DNA of 64,000 nucleotides from Streptomyces sp. R33 (GTDB taxonomy: Bacteria > Actinomycetota > Actinomycetes > Streptomycetales > Streptomycetaceae), in assembly GCF_041200175.1 (NCBI RefSeq), contig NZ_CP165727.1, positions 1,426,001 through 1,490,000 of the forward strand, read 5' to 3'. The first letter of the stretch is position 1; each line of letters begins with the position of its first letter. The position numbers and the translations under genes are program-made. The notes beneath the pieces were generated by a model. That model did no database searches. It was not told the DNA's origin and saw only the letters and a list, made by a program, of their open reading frames with translations. Positions 8,170 through 16,846 of the stretch are shown one piece after another.

Positions 8170-9404
8170 GCCGGGACCTCCGTACGCGTGCCGCGCCTCC
8201 GTTCGCGTAGGGCCCAGGTCGTTGCGACGGCGCACGCCACGCCGAACTCGGCGGCGACCAGCAGCCAGCCCGGCCCGTACCGGCCCGCTTCCGCCAGCCG
8301 TCCGAACAGCGGCGGACCGACCGCGAACCCGGCGAAGAAGCCGGCCGCCACCAGCGCGGAGTCCTGCCCGGCCCGGCCGGGAGCGGCCCGCTGCATCACC
8401 AGCACCATCGAGACGGCGTTGCCGGAGACGGCGAACACCCCGACCGCGACGGCCGCGATCCAGACCAGCGGCCGTACGTACAGTGCGGCGGCCAGCAGGC
8501 CGGCCGCGAGGACCGCTCCGGCCGCCAGCAGGCCGGGCAGCCACTCGGCGCGCCCCGGCCGGGCCGCCTTCGACCAGCCCACCCGTCCGGCGATGCCCGC
8601 GATGCCGAGCACCGCCACCAGCGCTGCGGCCGCCGTCGGTCCCATGCCGAGCCGCTGGGCGCCGAAGAGTGCCACGTAGGTGTTGACCGAGGCGATTCCG
8701 CAGCCCAGGAAGAGGGAGAAGGCCGCCAGCCAGGCGATGGCGCCGCGCGGCACCGGCGACGGGTGCGGCGCCGCCGCTCTGGCCGGCGGGTCGGCGGGCA
8801 GGGCGCGATGCGCCCAGAGCGCGGCCAGGACGGCCGCGGCGGAGGCCGTCCACACCGCCCCGCGCCAGCCGACCCCGCCGGCCAGCGCCGCCAGGGGCAA
8901 CCCGGCGGCGAACGCGCCCAGTTGCACACCGGACTGCTTCATCCCGGTCACCGCCCCGCGCCGGGAAGGCGGAACGGCGGCCAGGACCGCCTTGTTGGTC
9001 GCGGGATTGGCGAGCGCCTGCGGCAGTCCGCCCAGCGCGACGGCGGCGAGGAGGAACCCCGGCCCGGGCGCGGCGCCGATCAGCGCGAGCGCCGCCGCGG
9101 ACACCAGCAGCAGGACGACGAGGGAGCGGCGCGGACCCGTCCGGTCCACCATGCGCCCGCCCACCGGTGACAGAACGGCCGCCGTTGCGAAGCCGATCGT
9201 CGTCGTCAGGCCGAGGGCGGTGGGCGAGACGCCCAACTCGCCCACGAGCCGCGGACCGAGCGCGCCGAGCAGGAACAGCTGCAGCATGGAGAAGGCCATG
9301 GCGGCGGTCAGCAGCGCCGTCAGGCGGCCCTCCGCCGCTGCCCCGGCCGCCTTCGCCGAGGTCGTCCGTACTGCCACTGCAGACTCCGATCCCACACCTG
9401 TCAT
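8166..9404 (-). CDS. MFS transporter
   Basis: A 412-residue major facilitator with about twelve hydrophobic segments. The loop 2-3 signature is visible as GGRMVDRTGPRRS and a second half begins near AWLAAFSLFLG. The ATG at 9404 was chosen because upstream in-frame starts add a non-hydrophobic, unlikely N-terminus, but its Shine-Dalgarno is weak. The gene is the first of a two-gene unit with the GH88-like hydrolase, which overlaps it by four bases, suggesting uptake of an oligosaccharide or sugar acid. The direction of transport cannot be told from sequence. Confidence 0.82.
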   Translation of the reverse strand: MTGVGSESAVAVRTTSAKAAGAAAEGRLTALLTAAMAFSMLQLFLLGALGPRLVGELGVSPTALGLTTTIGFATAAVLSPVGGRMVDRTGPRRSLVVLLLVSAAALALIGAAPGPGFLLAAVALGGLPQALANPATNKAVLAAVPPSRRGAVTGMKQSGVQLGAFAAGLPLAALAGGVGWRGAVWTASAAAVLAALWAHRALPADPPARAAAPHPSPVPRGAIAWLAAFSLFLGCGIASVNTYVALFGAQRLGMGPTAAAALVAVLGIAGIAGRVGWSKAARPGRAEWLPGLLAAGAVLAAGLLAAALYVRPLVWIAAVAVGVFAVSGNAVSMVLVMQRAAPGRAGQDSALVAAGFFAGFAVGPPLFGRLAEAGRYGPGWLLVAAEFGVACAVATTWALRERRRGTRTEVPA

Positions 9405-9550
9405 TTCGGTCCACGGCAGGAGTCGGAACGGCCAACAGGCGGGTTCCCAGCCCCTGTTGTGGCGTGCGACACATATGGTTTTGTCCGGTGATGCCAATTC
9501 CCGACGCCCCTCTGTAGCGGCCACGAGAGGGATGCGACGATGAGCCCGCC

Positions 9551-10237
9551 ATGACCCAGGGACGATGTTGTCGCGCGGTACGGGCTGCGATGTTCGCGGC
9601 CACCTGCGTGCTGCTCGCCTCCCTCGCCCACATCCTCATGACGGGGACTGCGGTCCCCTGGTGGGCCGTGGCGGCGGCCTCGGGCGCCACCGGTGCGTTC
9701 GCCTGGTTCCTCGCGGGGCGCGAACGCGGCCTCCCGGCCGTCATCTCGGCGACGGTCGCCGTCCAGGCCGCACTGCACACCGGGTTCTCACGGGCCCAGG
9801 CGGCCGTTCAGCCGTCCGCGCCGGTGCGCGGCGCCGGCCACGCGCATCACGCCGCGCACGCGATGACCGACGGCAGCATGGCCGTGCACATGCCGATGCA
9901 GATGCCGATGCCCGTGCGGATGCCGGTGCGGACTGCTCTGCCCGCAGGGCACGACATGGGCTCCATGTCACCGACCGGCATGCTGGCCGCGCACCTGCTC
10001 GCCGCCCTGCTCTGCGGGCTCTGGCTCGCGTACGGGGAGCGGGGCGCGTTCCGGGTCCTGCGCGCCGTGGCCGGTCTGCTCCTCGTACCGCTGCGGCCGC
10101 CCCTGCGCCTGCCCGCGCCCCCTCACCGGCCGCGCCTGCGTCCCCGCCGCGGCCTCGGCCCGCGCCGTCTGCGCGGGCTCCTGCTCGTCCACGCCCTCAC
10201 CTCACGGGGTCCGCCCCCCGGGACCGCTGTCAGCTGA
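9551..10237 (+). CDS. Met/His-rich membrane protein
   Basis: A 228-residue membrane protein of unknown function. It has hydrophobic segments near residues 10-30, 35-55 and 145-165. Between the second and third lies a loop very rich in Met and His: GHAHHAAHAM, then alternating Met-Pro pairs (VHMPMQMPMPVRMP), then a GHDMGSMSPTGM stretch. Such loops bind Cu(I) or other soft metals in copper-handling proteins, so copper binding is a reasonable inference. The C-terminus is Arg/Pro-rich and probably cytoplasmic. It lies 160 bases upstream of an ECF sigma factor gene on the same strand and is divergent from the MFS gene. Confidence 0.7.
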   Translation: MTQGRCCRAVRAAMFAATCVLLASLAHILMTGTAVPWWAVAAASGATGAFAWFLAGRERGLPAVISATVAVQAALHTGFSRAQAAVQPSAPVRGAGHAHHAAHAMTDGSMAVHMPMQMPMPVRMPVRTALPAGHDMGSMSPTGMLAAHLLAALLCGLWLAYGERGAFRVLRAVAGLLLVPLRPPLRLPAPPHRPRLRPRRGLGPRRLRGLLLVHALTSRGPPPGTAVS

Positions 10238-10241
10238 CAGC
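10226..10241. promoter_or_regulatory. 16-bp perfect palindrome over a stop codon
   Basis: The palindrome GCTGTCAGCTGACAGC spans the stop codon of the Met/His-rich gene, about 160 bases upstream of the ECF sigma gene. It could be a weak terminator or an operator for the sigma gene; the sequence alone does not decide. The rest of the 10238-10399 gap holds nothing I recognise. Confidence 0.4.
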
Positions 10242-10399
10242 CGGCTCACCGACGCGCGCGCCGCTGCTGCGCCGCCCGCCTCGGTCATCGGCCTCGCCGT
10301 CCGGCAGGCCGTACAGCTCACCGGCCCGCCGCGCCCCGCTGTCGCAGTGCGTGCGCGGCGCCGGCTCCGGATCCCGGATTCCCAGAAGGACATCAGGCG

Positions 10400-11038
10400 A
10401 TGACCCCTGCCCTCCATCCCCGTCCGACCGCCGCCGAGACGACGACGGCACCCGCACGCCGTACGGACGGTGCCGACGAGTCGACCACCCTGCTGGCGCT
10501 CGCCGCGCGCGACGGCGACCCCGATGCGGTGGACCGCTTCGTACGCGCCCTGCACCGTGACGTCCGGCGCTACGTCGCGTACCTCAGCGCCGATCCGCAG
10601 GCGGCGGACGACCTCACGCAGGAGACGTTCCTGCGCGCCCTCGGCAGCCTGCACCGCTTCGAGGGCCGCTCCTCCGCCCGCACCTGGCTGCTGTCCATCG
10701 CCCGGCGCACCGTCATCGACAGCCTCCGCCACAAGGCGGCCCGTCCCAGGATCTCGGACCGGGACGACTGGCAGACCGCCGCCGAACGGACGCAGCCGCG
10801 CGGCCTGCCCGGGTTCGAGGACGGAATCGCCCTCGCCGAGCTGCTGGGCACGATCCCCGCCGAACGCCGTGACGTCTTCGTCCTCACGCAGGTCCTGGGC
10901 CTTCCGTACGCCGAGGCGGCGACCGCCCTCGGCTGCCCGATCGGCACGATCCGCTCCCGCGTGGCCCGCGCCCGCACGTCGCTGATGGAGCTCCTCACGG
11001 ACGCCGAAGCGCCGGCCCTCGCGGCTTCGGCCGCCTGA
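10400..11038 (+). CDS. ECF-type RNA polymerase sigma factor
   Basis: A 212-residue group 4 sigma factor that directs RNA polymerase to a small regulon. Region 2 spans about residues 35-105 with the DDLTQETFLRAL core and WLLSIARR at its end. Region 4 spans about residues 140-205 with AERRDVFVLTQVLG, LPYAEAATALGCPIGTIRSR (the helix-turn-helix) and VARARTSL. No anti-sigma gene follows; the next gene is convergent. The 30-residue N-terminal extension is of low complexity. The Met/His-rich membrane protein upstream is the only candidate partner or target, so metal stress is a possible signal, but this is inference. Confidence 0.9.
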   Translation: MTPALHPRPTAAETTTAPARRTDGADESTTLLALAARDGDPDAVDRFVRALHRDVRRYVAYLSADPQAADDLTQETFLRALGSLHRFEGRSSARTWLLSIARRTVIDSLRHKAARPRISDRDDWQTAAERTQPRGLPGFEDGIALAELLGTIPAERRDVFVLTQVLGLPYAEAATALGCPIGTIRSRVARARTSLMELLTDAEAPALAASAA

Positions 11039-11047
11039 CCGCCACCG

Positions 11048-11071
11048 GCCGGGGCAGGCGCCTGCCCCGGC
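11048..11071. terminator. Perfect palindrome between convergent genes
   Basis: A 24-base perfect palindrome (arms 11048-11059 and 11060-11071) lies between the ECF sigma gene and the convergent membrane protein. It can form a GC-rich hairpin and probably terminates both. Confidence 0.7.
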
Positions 11072-11086
11072 CCGACTTCCCGGCGC

Positions 11087-12634
11087 CTACCCGCCCTTCA
11101 GCCGCCGGACGACCTCGTCGGACACGCGCCGCTGGAGGTCGGCGAGTTGCTCGGGGGTGTAGGCGGTGAGGTCGCCCGGGGCCCCGGCGCCGCCCGTGCC
11201 CTGGTCCTTCTGTTTCTGTTTCTCCTGCTCCCTGCGCTGGAGTTCCTGCTCCTCCGGCGAGCCGGGGGCCGCGTACGCGCACCGGATGAGCGCTCCGTCG
11301 GCGGCCTTCAGGCAGGTCGCCTCGCGGCCGTCCGGCAGGCCCCTGCCCTCCACCCGGTAGCGGATGTTCTGCTCGCTGCCGACCGTCGCCGTCCAGGTGC
11401 TGCCGCCGGTGGGGACGACCTCGAAGACCCTGTCGTCGTTGTAGCAACAGACGTCCCGGTACTCGGCCTTGATCAGCGCGACGAGCGCCTTGGGCGAGGA
11501 CCACGTCGGACTGAGCCGGTGGACGGTCATCGGGGCGAGCCCGCCGCCCTGATGACGGGTCGGCACGGTCGACACGGCCACCACCGAGCTGGCCTCGCCC
11601 TGCGGGGTGAGCGGGGTGACGTACGCGCTGCTTCCGGTCGCGCCGCGGTACTGGAGGGCGAACTCGGACTCGTTGCCCTCGTTGGCGCCGTCCTCGGACG
11701 CGTCCCAGCCACTGCGTTCGAACCACCAGTCGCTGAAGCCGCCGACCGCGGCCGTTGCCTCCCGCTGCCGGGCCGCGAGGCTCAGCGGATAGGACGGGCC
11801 GGGTACCGCGGCCGTGTCGTCGGTGACGGTGAGCTTCCCGGTCCGCCCGTCGTAGAGCGCGAGCCCGGCGGGCCGTTCCGTCACCACCAGGATCCCGGTC
11901 TGGCGCTTGAGGGGGACGACCACGATCGGGGTGTCGCCCGAGCAGGTCACGTACGCGTCGTCGGCCTCGAAGCGCAGCCAGCGCTTCTGTGCCGAGATCT
12001 TCCGGCCCAGATTGTGGGTGAACCAGCCGCCGATCCGTGCGTCCGCCCTCTCCACGTCGAACGAACAGCGTTGCCGGCTGCGGCTGTTGCCGCCGAGCGG
12101 AATGTCCTGCACCAGGCCGACCTCGTAGCCGGACAGCCAGCCCCGTCGTTCGACCAGGGTCGCGAACCGGTCCGAGTCGGGCAGGTACGTGATGTCGGAT
12201 ATCTCGCCGGTGACATCGCCGAGGTGCGGCGCGGCCTGTGCCTTTCCGACGACGTAGGGGGCCCGGGCCGCGAGCTCGGGCACCGGCTCGGCCACGATCT
12301 GCACGTTGTGCATGTACGCGCGATCCTGGAGGTAGGAGCCGTACACCAGCCACCAGACCGTGATGCCCAGCCCGAGGATGCCGGCCAGCCATCCGAGGGC
12401 CACGGCCGCGCCCCCGCTCCCGCGGCCGGCGGCGCCCTGCCTGTCGCGCTTGCCCCGGAGCACCTTCACCACCAGCCACAGCACGGTGACGAGGACGGCG
12501 GTCAGCAGCGGCGCAGCCAGCCACGACAGGATCTTCCGGAGTTCCCAGACCATGATCGTGGTGGCGTACGAGGCCCACCAGAAGAACAGACCCAACAGAA
12601 GGACGGGGATCCCCACCCGCAGTGCCCGGCCCAT
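11087..12634 (-). CDS. Membrane-anchored protein of unknown function
   Basis: A 515-residue protein of unknown function. Three hydrophobic segments near residues 5-30, 38-60 and 80-105 anchor it. The remaining 400 residues form a large, probably extracytoplasmic region with many beta-type stretches and Cys pairs (for example DVCCYNDD), which could form disulfides. The C-terminus has a charged, probably coiled region (EEQELQRREQEKQKQKDQ) and then a short helix. It is convergent with the sigma gene and divergent from the Pls-type synthetase gene. No enzymatic motif was recognised. The ATG at 12634 directly precedes the first membrane segment, which supports this start. Confidence 0.7.
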   Translation of the reverse strand: MGRALRVGIPVLLLGLFFWWASYATTIMVWELRKILSWLAAPLLTAVLVTVLWLVVKVLRGKRDRQGAAGRGSGGAAVALGWLAGILGLGITVWWLVYGSYLQDRAYMHNVQIVAEPVPELAARAPYVVGKAQAAPHLGDVTGEISDITYLPDSDRFATLVERRGWLSGYEVGLVQDIPLGGNSRSRQRCSFDVERADARIGGWFTHNLGRKISAQKRWLRFEADDAYVTCSGDTPIVVVPLKRQTGILVVTERPAGLALYDGRTGKLTVTDDTAAVPGPSYPLSLAARQREATAAVGGFSDWWFERSGWDASEDGANEGNESEFALQYRGATGSSAYVTPLTPQGEASSVVAVSTVPTRHQGGGLAPMTVHRLSPTWSSPKALVALIKAEYRDVCCYNDDRVFEVVPTGGSTWTATVGSEQNIRYRVEGRGLPDGREATCLKAADGALIRCAYAAPGSPEEQELQRREQEKQKQKDQGTGGAGAPGDLTAYTPEQLADLQRRVSDEVVRRLKGG

Positions 12635-12903
12635 CAGCGCCCCCCGGCGTCGAATTGCTCCATGTGCGCGACCGCGTACCCCGCGTGTGTACCCCGCACC
12701 GCGGCAGGCCAGTCACTCGCCGCATCCGTCACGGACGCCACCGCTATACCGTCCCTTCTGCGCCACCCGCAAGGCTTCAGCGGGAAAATCCTTGATGACG
12801 CACTAGACTGGCCGGTTGTTTGGCGCTGGACCGGAACAACCCGGGCAAACCTGGGCTCCGCCAGCGACCCGGACCTCCTTCCGGGACCGAGACGCGAGGG
12901 CCG

Positions 12904-15900
12904 ATGGCAGCCACACCTGAGCGCGGTGAAATGACCCTGCTCGACGACGGGGACCCGTTCGACGAGTCCGGCAAATCCGCCCGGTTCTCGGCCGGGCCCG
13001 CCGCCCCGACGCGCACCCTCGTGGACATCTTCGAAGCCTCCGTACGGGCCTGCCCCGACGAGCTCGCCCTGGACGACGGCACCGCCCGGCTGACCTACCG
13101 GGCGCTGGCCGCCGAGGTCGAACGCCGCAGGCGCGCCCTCGAGGCCGCCGGGGTGGGCCTCGGCGACCGGGTCGGCGTACGCGTGCCGTCCGGGACCAAC
13201 GAGCTGTACGCGGCCATCCTCGCCGTGCTCGCCGCCGGCGCCGCCTATGTGCCCGTCGATGCCGAGGACCCGGACGAGCGGGCCGAGCTGGTCTTCGCCG
13301 AGGCAGGGGTGCGGGCGGTGCTGGGTGCCGGAGGGCGCATCGAGGCCACCGGCCCCGCGGACGCCGCCGTGCCGGCCGCGCGGCCCGGCCCCGAGCACGA
13401 CGCGTGGGTCATCTTCACCTCCGGGTCCACCGGCAAGCCCAAGGGCGTCGCCGTCAGCCACCGCAGCGCCGCCGCGTTCGTGGACGCCGAGGCCGCGCTG
13501 TTCCTCAGCGAGGAGCCGATCGGCCCCGGCGACCGGGTCATGGCCGGCCTGTCCGTCGCCTTCGACGCCTCCTGCGAGGAGATGTGGCTGGCCTGGCGCT
13601 ACGGCGCCTGCCTGGTGCCCGTCCCCCGCTCTCAGGTGCGCAGCGGCGCCGACCTCGGCCCCTGGCTGGTGGACCAGGAGATCACCGTGGTCTCCACCGT
13701 GCCGACCCTGGCCGCGCTCTGGGAGCCCGAAGCCCTCAACGAGGTCCGGCTGCTGATCTTCGGCGGTGAGGCCTGCCCGCCCGAGCTGACCCAGCGCCTG
13801 GTCACCGAGGGCCGCGAGGTCTGGAACACGTACGGCCCCACCGAGGCCACCGTCGTCGCCTGCGCCTCGCTCCTGACCGGGGAGGAGCCGATCCGCATCG
13901 GCCTCCCGCTGAACGGCTGGGAACTGGCCGTGGTCGACGAGTCCGGCGAGCCGGTGCCGATGGGCGGCAGCGGCCAGCTCGTGATCGGCGGCGTCGGCCT
14001 GGCCCGCTACCTCGACCCCGAGAAGGACGCCGAGAAGTACGCCCCGCTGGAATCCCTCGGCTGGGAGCGCGCCTACCGCAGCGGCGACCTGGTGCGCGCG
14101 GAGCCCGAGGGGCTCGTCTTCCTCGGCCGCGGCGACGAGCAGATCAAGCTCGGCGGCCGCCGGATCGAGCTGGGCGAGGTGGACGCCGCGCTCCAGGCCC
14201 TGCCGGGGGTGGCCGGCGCCGCCGCGGCCGTCCGTACGGCGCGCAGCGGCAACCAGCTGCTCGTCGGCTACCTGGTCGCCCAGGAGGGCTGGGACCACGC
14301 GGCGGCCGTCGAGCGGCTGCGCGCCGAGCTGCCCGCGGCCCTCGTACCGCTGCTCGCACCGGTCGAGGAGCTGCCGACCCGCACCTCCGGCAAGGTGGAC
14401 CGCGACGCGCTGCCCTGGCCGCTGCCCGAGCTGGAGACCACGGGCCCGGCGGAGCAGCTGTACGGCACCGAGGCCTGGCTCGCCGAGCAGTGGAGCGAGA
14501 CCCTCGGGGTGGCCGTCACGAGCGCCGCCGACGACTTCTTCGCGATCGGCGGCAGCAGCCTCGCCGCCGCACAGCTCACCACCCGGCTGCGCACCCGCTA
14601 CCCGCGGGCGGCCGTCCTCGACATCTACCAGCAGCCGACCCTGCGCAAGCTGGCCCGGCGGCTGGAGAAGTCCGTACGGGAGGACGACGCGGCCCGGACC
14701 GTCGCGCCCGTTCCGCTGCGGACCAAGGTGGTGCAGTCGCTCCTGCTGCTGCCGCTGTTCACCCTGGTCGGTCTGCGCTGGACGGTGGCGCTGCTGGCCC
14801 TCGGCAACGCGCTGCACTGGTTCGGCGCGTATCCGTGGGCGCCGACCGCCTCGTGGTGGCTCGTCGTCCCCGGTGCGGCGCTGCTCTTCAGCCCGCCGGG
14901 CCGGCTCGCGATCGCGGCCGGCGGCGCGCGGCTTCTGCTGCGCGGGGTGAAGGCGGGGCGCTACCCGCGCGGGGGCAGCGTGCACCTGAGGCTGTGGACG
15001 GCCGAGCGGCTCGCCGAGTACGTCGGCGCGACCTCGCTCACCGGTTCCTGGCTGGAGCGGTACGCGCGGGCACTCGGCGCCAAGATCGGCCCCGAGGTGG
15101 ACCTGCACTCGCTGCCGCCGGTGACCGGCATGCTCAAGCTCGGCCGCGGCAGCGCCGTGGAGTCCGAGGTGGACCTGTGCGGGCACTGGCTGGACGGGGA
15201 CCGGCTCGAGATCGGCCCGGTCAAGGTCGGCGCGGGCGCGGTGGTCGGCACCCGCAGCATGCTGTTTCCCGGTGCGCGGGTCGGCAAGCGGGCCGAGGTG
15301 GCCCCCGGGTCCGCGGTGGTCGGGCAGATTCCGACGGGTCAGCGCTGGGCCGGCGCGCCCGCCGTGAAGCTCGGCAGGGCCAAGCGGAACTGGCCCAAGG
15401 AGCGCCCGCCGCGCGGGCTCCCCTGGCGGGCCGCGTACGGGGCGGCCGGCTTCGGTCTGACGGCGCTGCCGGTGCTCGCCACGGTGCCGGCGCTGCTCGT
15501 GGTGAGCCGGTTCGTGCCCGCCGGCGCCGGGCTCGTGGAGGCGCTGCGCGGAGCCCTGATCGCCCTGGTGCCCGGGGCGCTCGCGTACGGGTTCACGTAC
15601 GCGCTGCTCCTGCTGGTCTCCGTACGTCTGCTCAGCCTCGGGCTGCGCACCGGGACCCATCCGACGCACAGCCGGGTCGGCTGGCAGGCCTGGACCGTCA
15701 CCCAGCTGATGGACCTGTCCCGCGAGACGCTCTTCCCGCTGTACGCCGGGCTGATCACACCGGTGTGGCTGCGGCTGCTCGGCATGAAGATCGGCCGGGG
15801 CGCGGAGGTGTCGACCGTGCTCGCGCTGCCGAGCCTCACCACCGTCGGCGAAGGCGCGTTCCTCGCCGACGACACCCTGACCGCGCCCTACGAGCTGGGC

Positions 15901-16809
15901 GGCGGCTGGATGCGGATCGGCCACTCCCAGATCGGCCGCCGGGCGTTCCTCGGCAACTCCGGCATGACCGCGCCGGGCCGCACCGTACCGGACGACGGGC
16001 TGGTCGGCGTGCTGTCGGCGACCCCGAAGAAGGCCAAGAAGGGCAGTTCGTACCTGGGCCTGCCGCCGGTCCGGCTGCCGCGGTCCGCGGCCGACGCCGA
16101 CCAGAGCCGGACGTACGACCCGCCCGCGCGGCTGCTGTGGGCGCGCGGGCTGGTGGAGCTGTGCCGGATGATCCCGGTGTTCTGCTCGGCCGCGCTGGCC
16201 GTCCTGACCGTGGCGGCGCTCTGCGCGCTGGGCACGGCGAGCCGGCTCGGGACCTGGGAAGCGGCGCTGCTGTCCGGAGTGGTGCTGCTGAGCGCCGGTG
16301 TGGCCGCGGGCGCGGTGTCCGTGGCCGCGAAGTGGCTGCTCGTGGGCCGGCACCGGGCGGGCGAGCACCCGCTGTGGAGCAGCTTCGTATGGCGCAACGA
16401 GCTGGCCGACACCTTCGTCGAGGTGCTGGCCGTGCCGTGGCTGGCCGGTCCGGTGCCCGGGACCCCGCTGCTGAACCTGTGGCTGCGCGGGCTCGGGGCG
16501 CGGATCGGCCGGGGCGTGTGGTGCGAGAGCTACTGGCTGCCCGAGACGGACCTGGTGGTGCTGGGCGACGCGGTCAGCGTGAACCGTGGCTGCGTGTTGC
16601 AGACTCACCTCTTCCACGACCGGATCTTGAGGACGGATACTGTGGTCCTCCGTGAGGGCGCCACCCTGGGCCCGGGCGGAATCGTCCTGCCCGGAACCAC
16701 GGTCGGGGCCCACAGCACACTGGGTCCGGCCTCTCTCGTGATGGCCGGGGAATCCGTCCCCGCCGACACGCGTTGGCTGGGCAACCCGATCGAGGCATGG
16801 CGGACCTGA
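12904..16809 (+). CDS. Pls/PosA-type single-module poly-amino-acid synthetase
   Basis: A 1301-residue NRPS-like membrane protein with the architecture of epsilon-poly-L-lysine synthetase (about 1319 residues). An adenylation domain spans about residues 40-515, with A3 FTSGSTGKPKGVAVSHRS, A5 NTYGPTEAT and A10 lysine in TSGKVDRD. A carrier domain has phosphopantetheine Ser at about 551 in FAIGGSSLAA. From about residue 600, several membrane segments alternate with three left-handed beta-helix (hexapeptide) domains. My manual reading of the specificity residues is D-A-E-S-I-G-T-V-V-K. The acidic residue at the third position fits a cationic amino acid such as lysine. I chose the ATG at 12904; a TTG at 12820 is less likely. 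A short M1 peptidase follows. Confidence 0.88.
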   Translation: MAATPERGEMTLLDDGDPFDESGKSARFSAGPAAPTRTLVDIFEASVRACPDELALDDGTARLTYRALAAEVERRRRALEAAGVGLGDRVGVRVPSGTNELYAAILAVLAAGAAYVPVDAEDPDERAELVFAEAGVRAVLGAGGRIEATGPADAAVPAARPGPEHDAWVIFTSGSTGKPKGVAVSHRSAAAFVDAEAALFLSEEPIGPGDRVMAGLSVAFDASCEEMWLAWRYGACLVPVPRSQVRSGADLGPWLVDQEITVVSTVPTLAALWEPEALNEVRLLIFGGEACPPELTQRLVTEGREVWNTYGPTEATVVACASLLTGEEPIRIGLPLNGWELAVVDESGEPVPMGGSGQLVIGGVGLARYLDPEKDAEKYAPLESLGWERAYRSGDLVRAEPEGLVFLGRGDEQIKLGGRRIELGEVDAALQALPGVAGAAAAVRTARSGNQLLVGYLVAQEGWDHAAAVERLRAELPAALVPLLAPVEELPTRTSGKVDRDALPWPLPELETTGPAEQLYGTEAWLAEQWSETLGVAVTSAADDFFAIGGSSLAAAQLTTRLRTRYPRAAVLDIYQQPTLRKLARRLEKSVREDDAARTVAPVPLRTKVVQSLLLLPLFTLVGLRWTVALLALGNALHWFGAYPWAPTASWWLVVPGAALLFSPPGRLAIAAGGARLLLRGVKAGRYPRGGSVHLRLWTAERLAEYVGATSLTGSWLERYARALGAKIGPEVDLHSLPPVTGMLKLGRGSAVESEVDLCGHWLDGDRLEIGPVKVGAGAVVGTRSMLFPGARVGKRAEVAPGSAVVGQIPTGQRWAGAPAVKLGRAKRNWPKERPPRGLPWRAAYGAAGFGLTALPVLATVPALLVVSRFVPAGAGLVEALRGALIALVPGALAYGFTYALLLLVSVRLLSLGLRTGTHPTHSRVGWQAWTVTQLMDLSRETLFPLYAGLITPVWLRLLGMKIGRGAEVSTVLALPSLTTVGEGAFLADDTLTAPYELGGGWMRIGHSQIGRRAFLGNSGMTAPGRTVPDDGLVGVLSATPKKAKKGSSYLGLPPVRLPRSAADADQSRTYDPPARLLWARGLVELCRMIPVFCSAALAVLTVAALCALGTASRLGTWEAALLSGVVLLSAGVAAGAVSVAAKWLLVGRHRAGEHPLWSSFVWRNELADTFVEVLAVPWLAGPVPGTPLLNLWLRGLGARIGRGVWCESYWLPETDLVVLGDAVSVNRGCVLQTHLFHDRILRTDTVVLREGATLGPGGIVLPGTTVGAHSTLGPASLVMAGESVPADTRWLGNPIEAWRT

Positions 16810-16846
16810 CAAGGGCCCGGGCACAGCGCAGGGAGCGGAAGCGGCA

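Noticed and set aside
5476..8679. Open plus-strand frame of over 1000 codons
   Set aside because: Crosses the CoA-transferase, dehydrogenase and hydrolase genes in non-coding phase and has Arg/Pro/Gly-rich composition.
8170..9780. Extension of the GH88-like gene upstream to 9780 in the same frame
   Set aside because: The extra 500 codons are antisense to or out of phase with the MFS gene, and the GTG at 8169 gives the normal family length.
12781..12815. Possible promoter TTGATG/TAGACT ahead of the Pls-type gene
   Set aside because: The hexamers are only six bases apart, so they cannot be one sigma-70 promoter.
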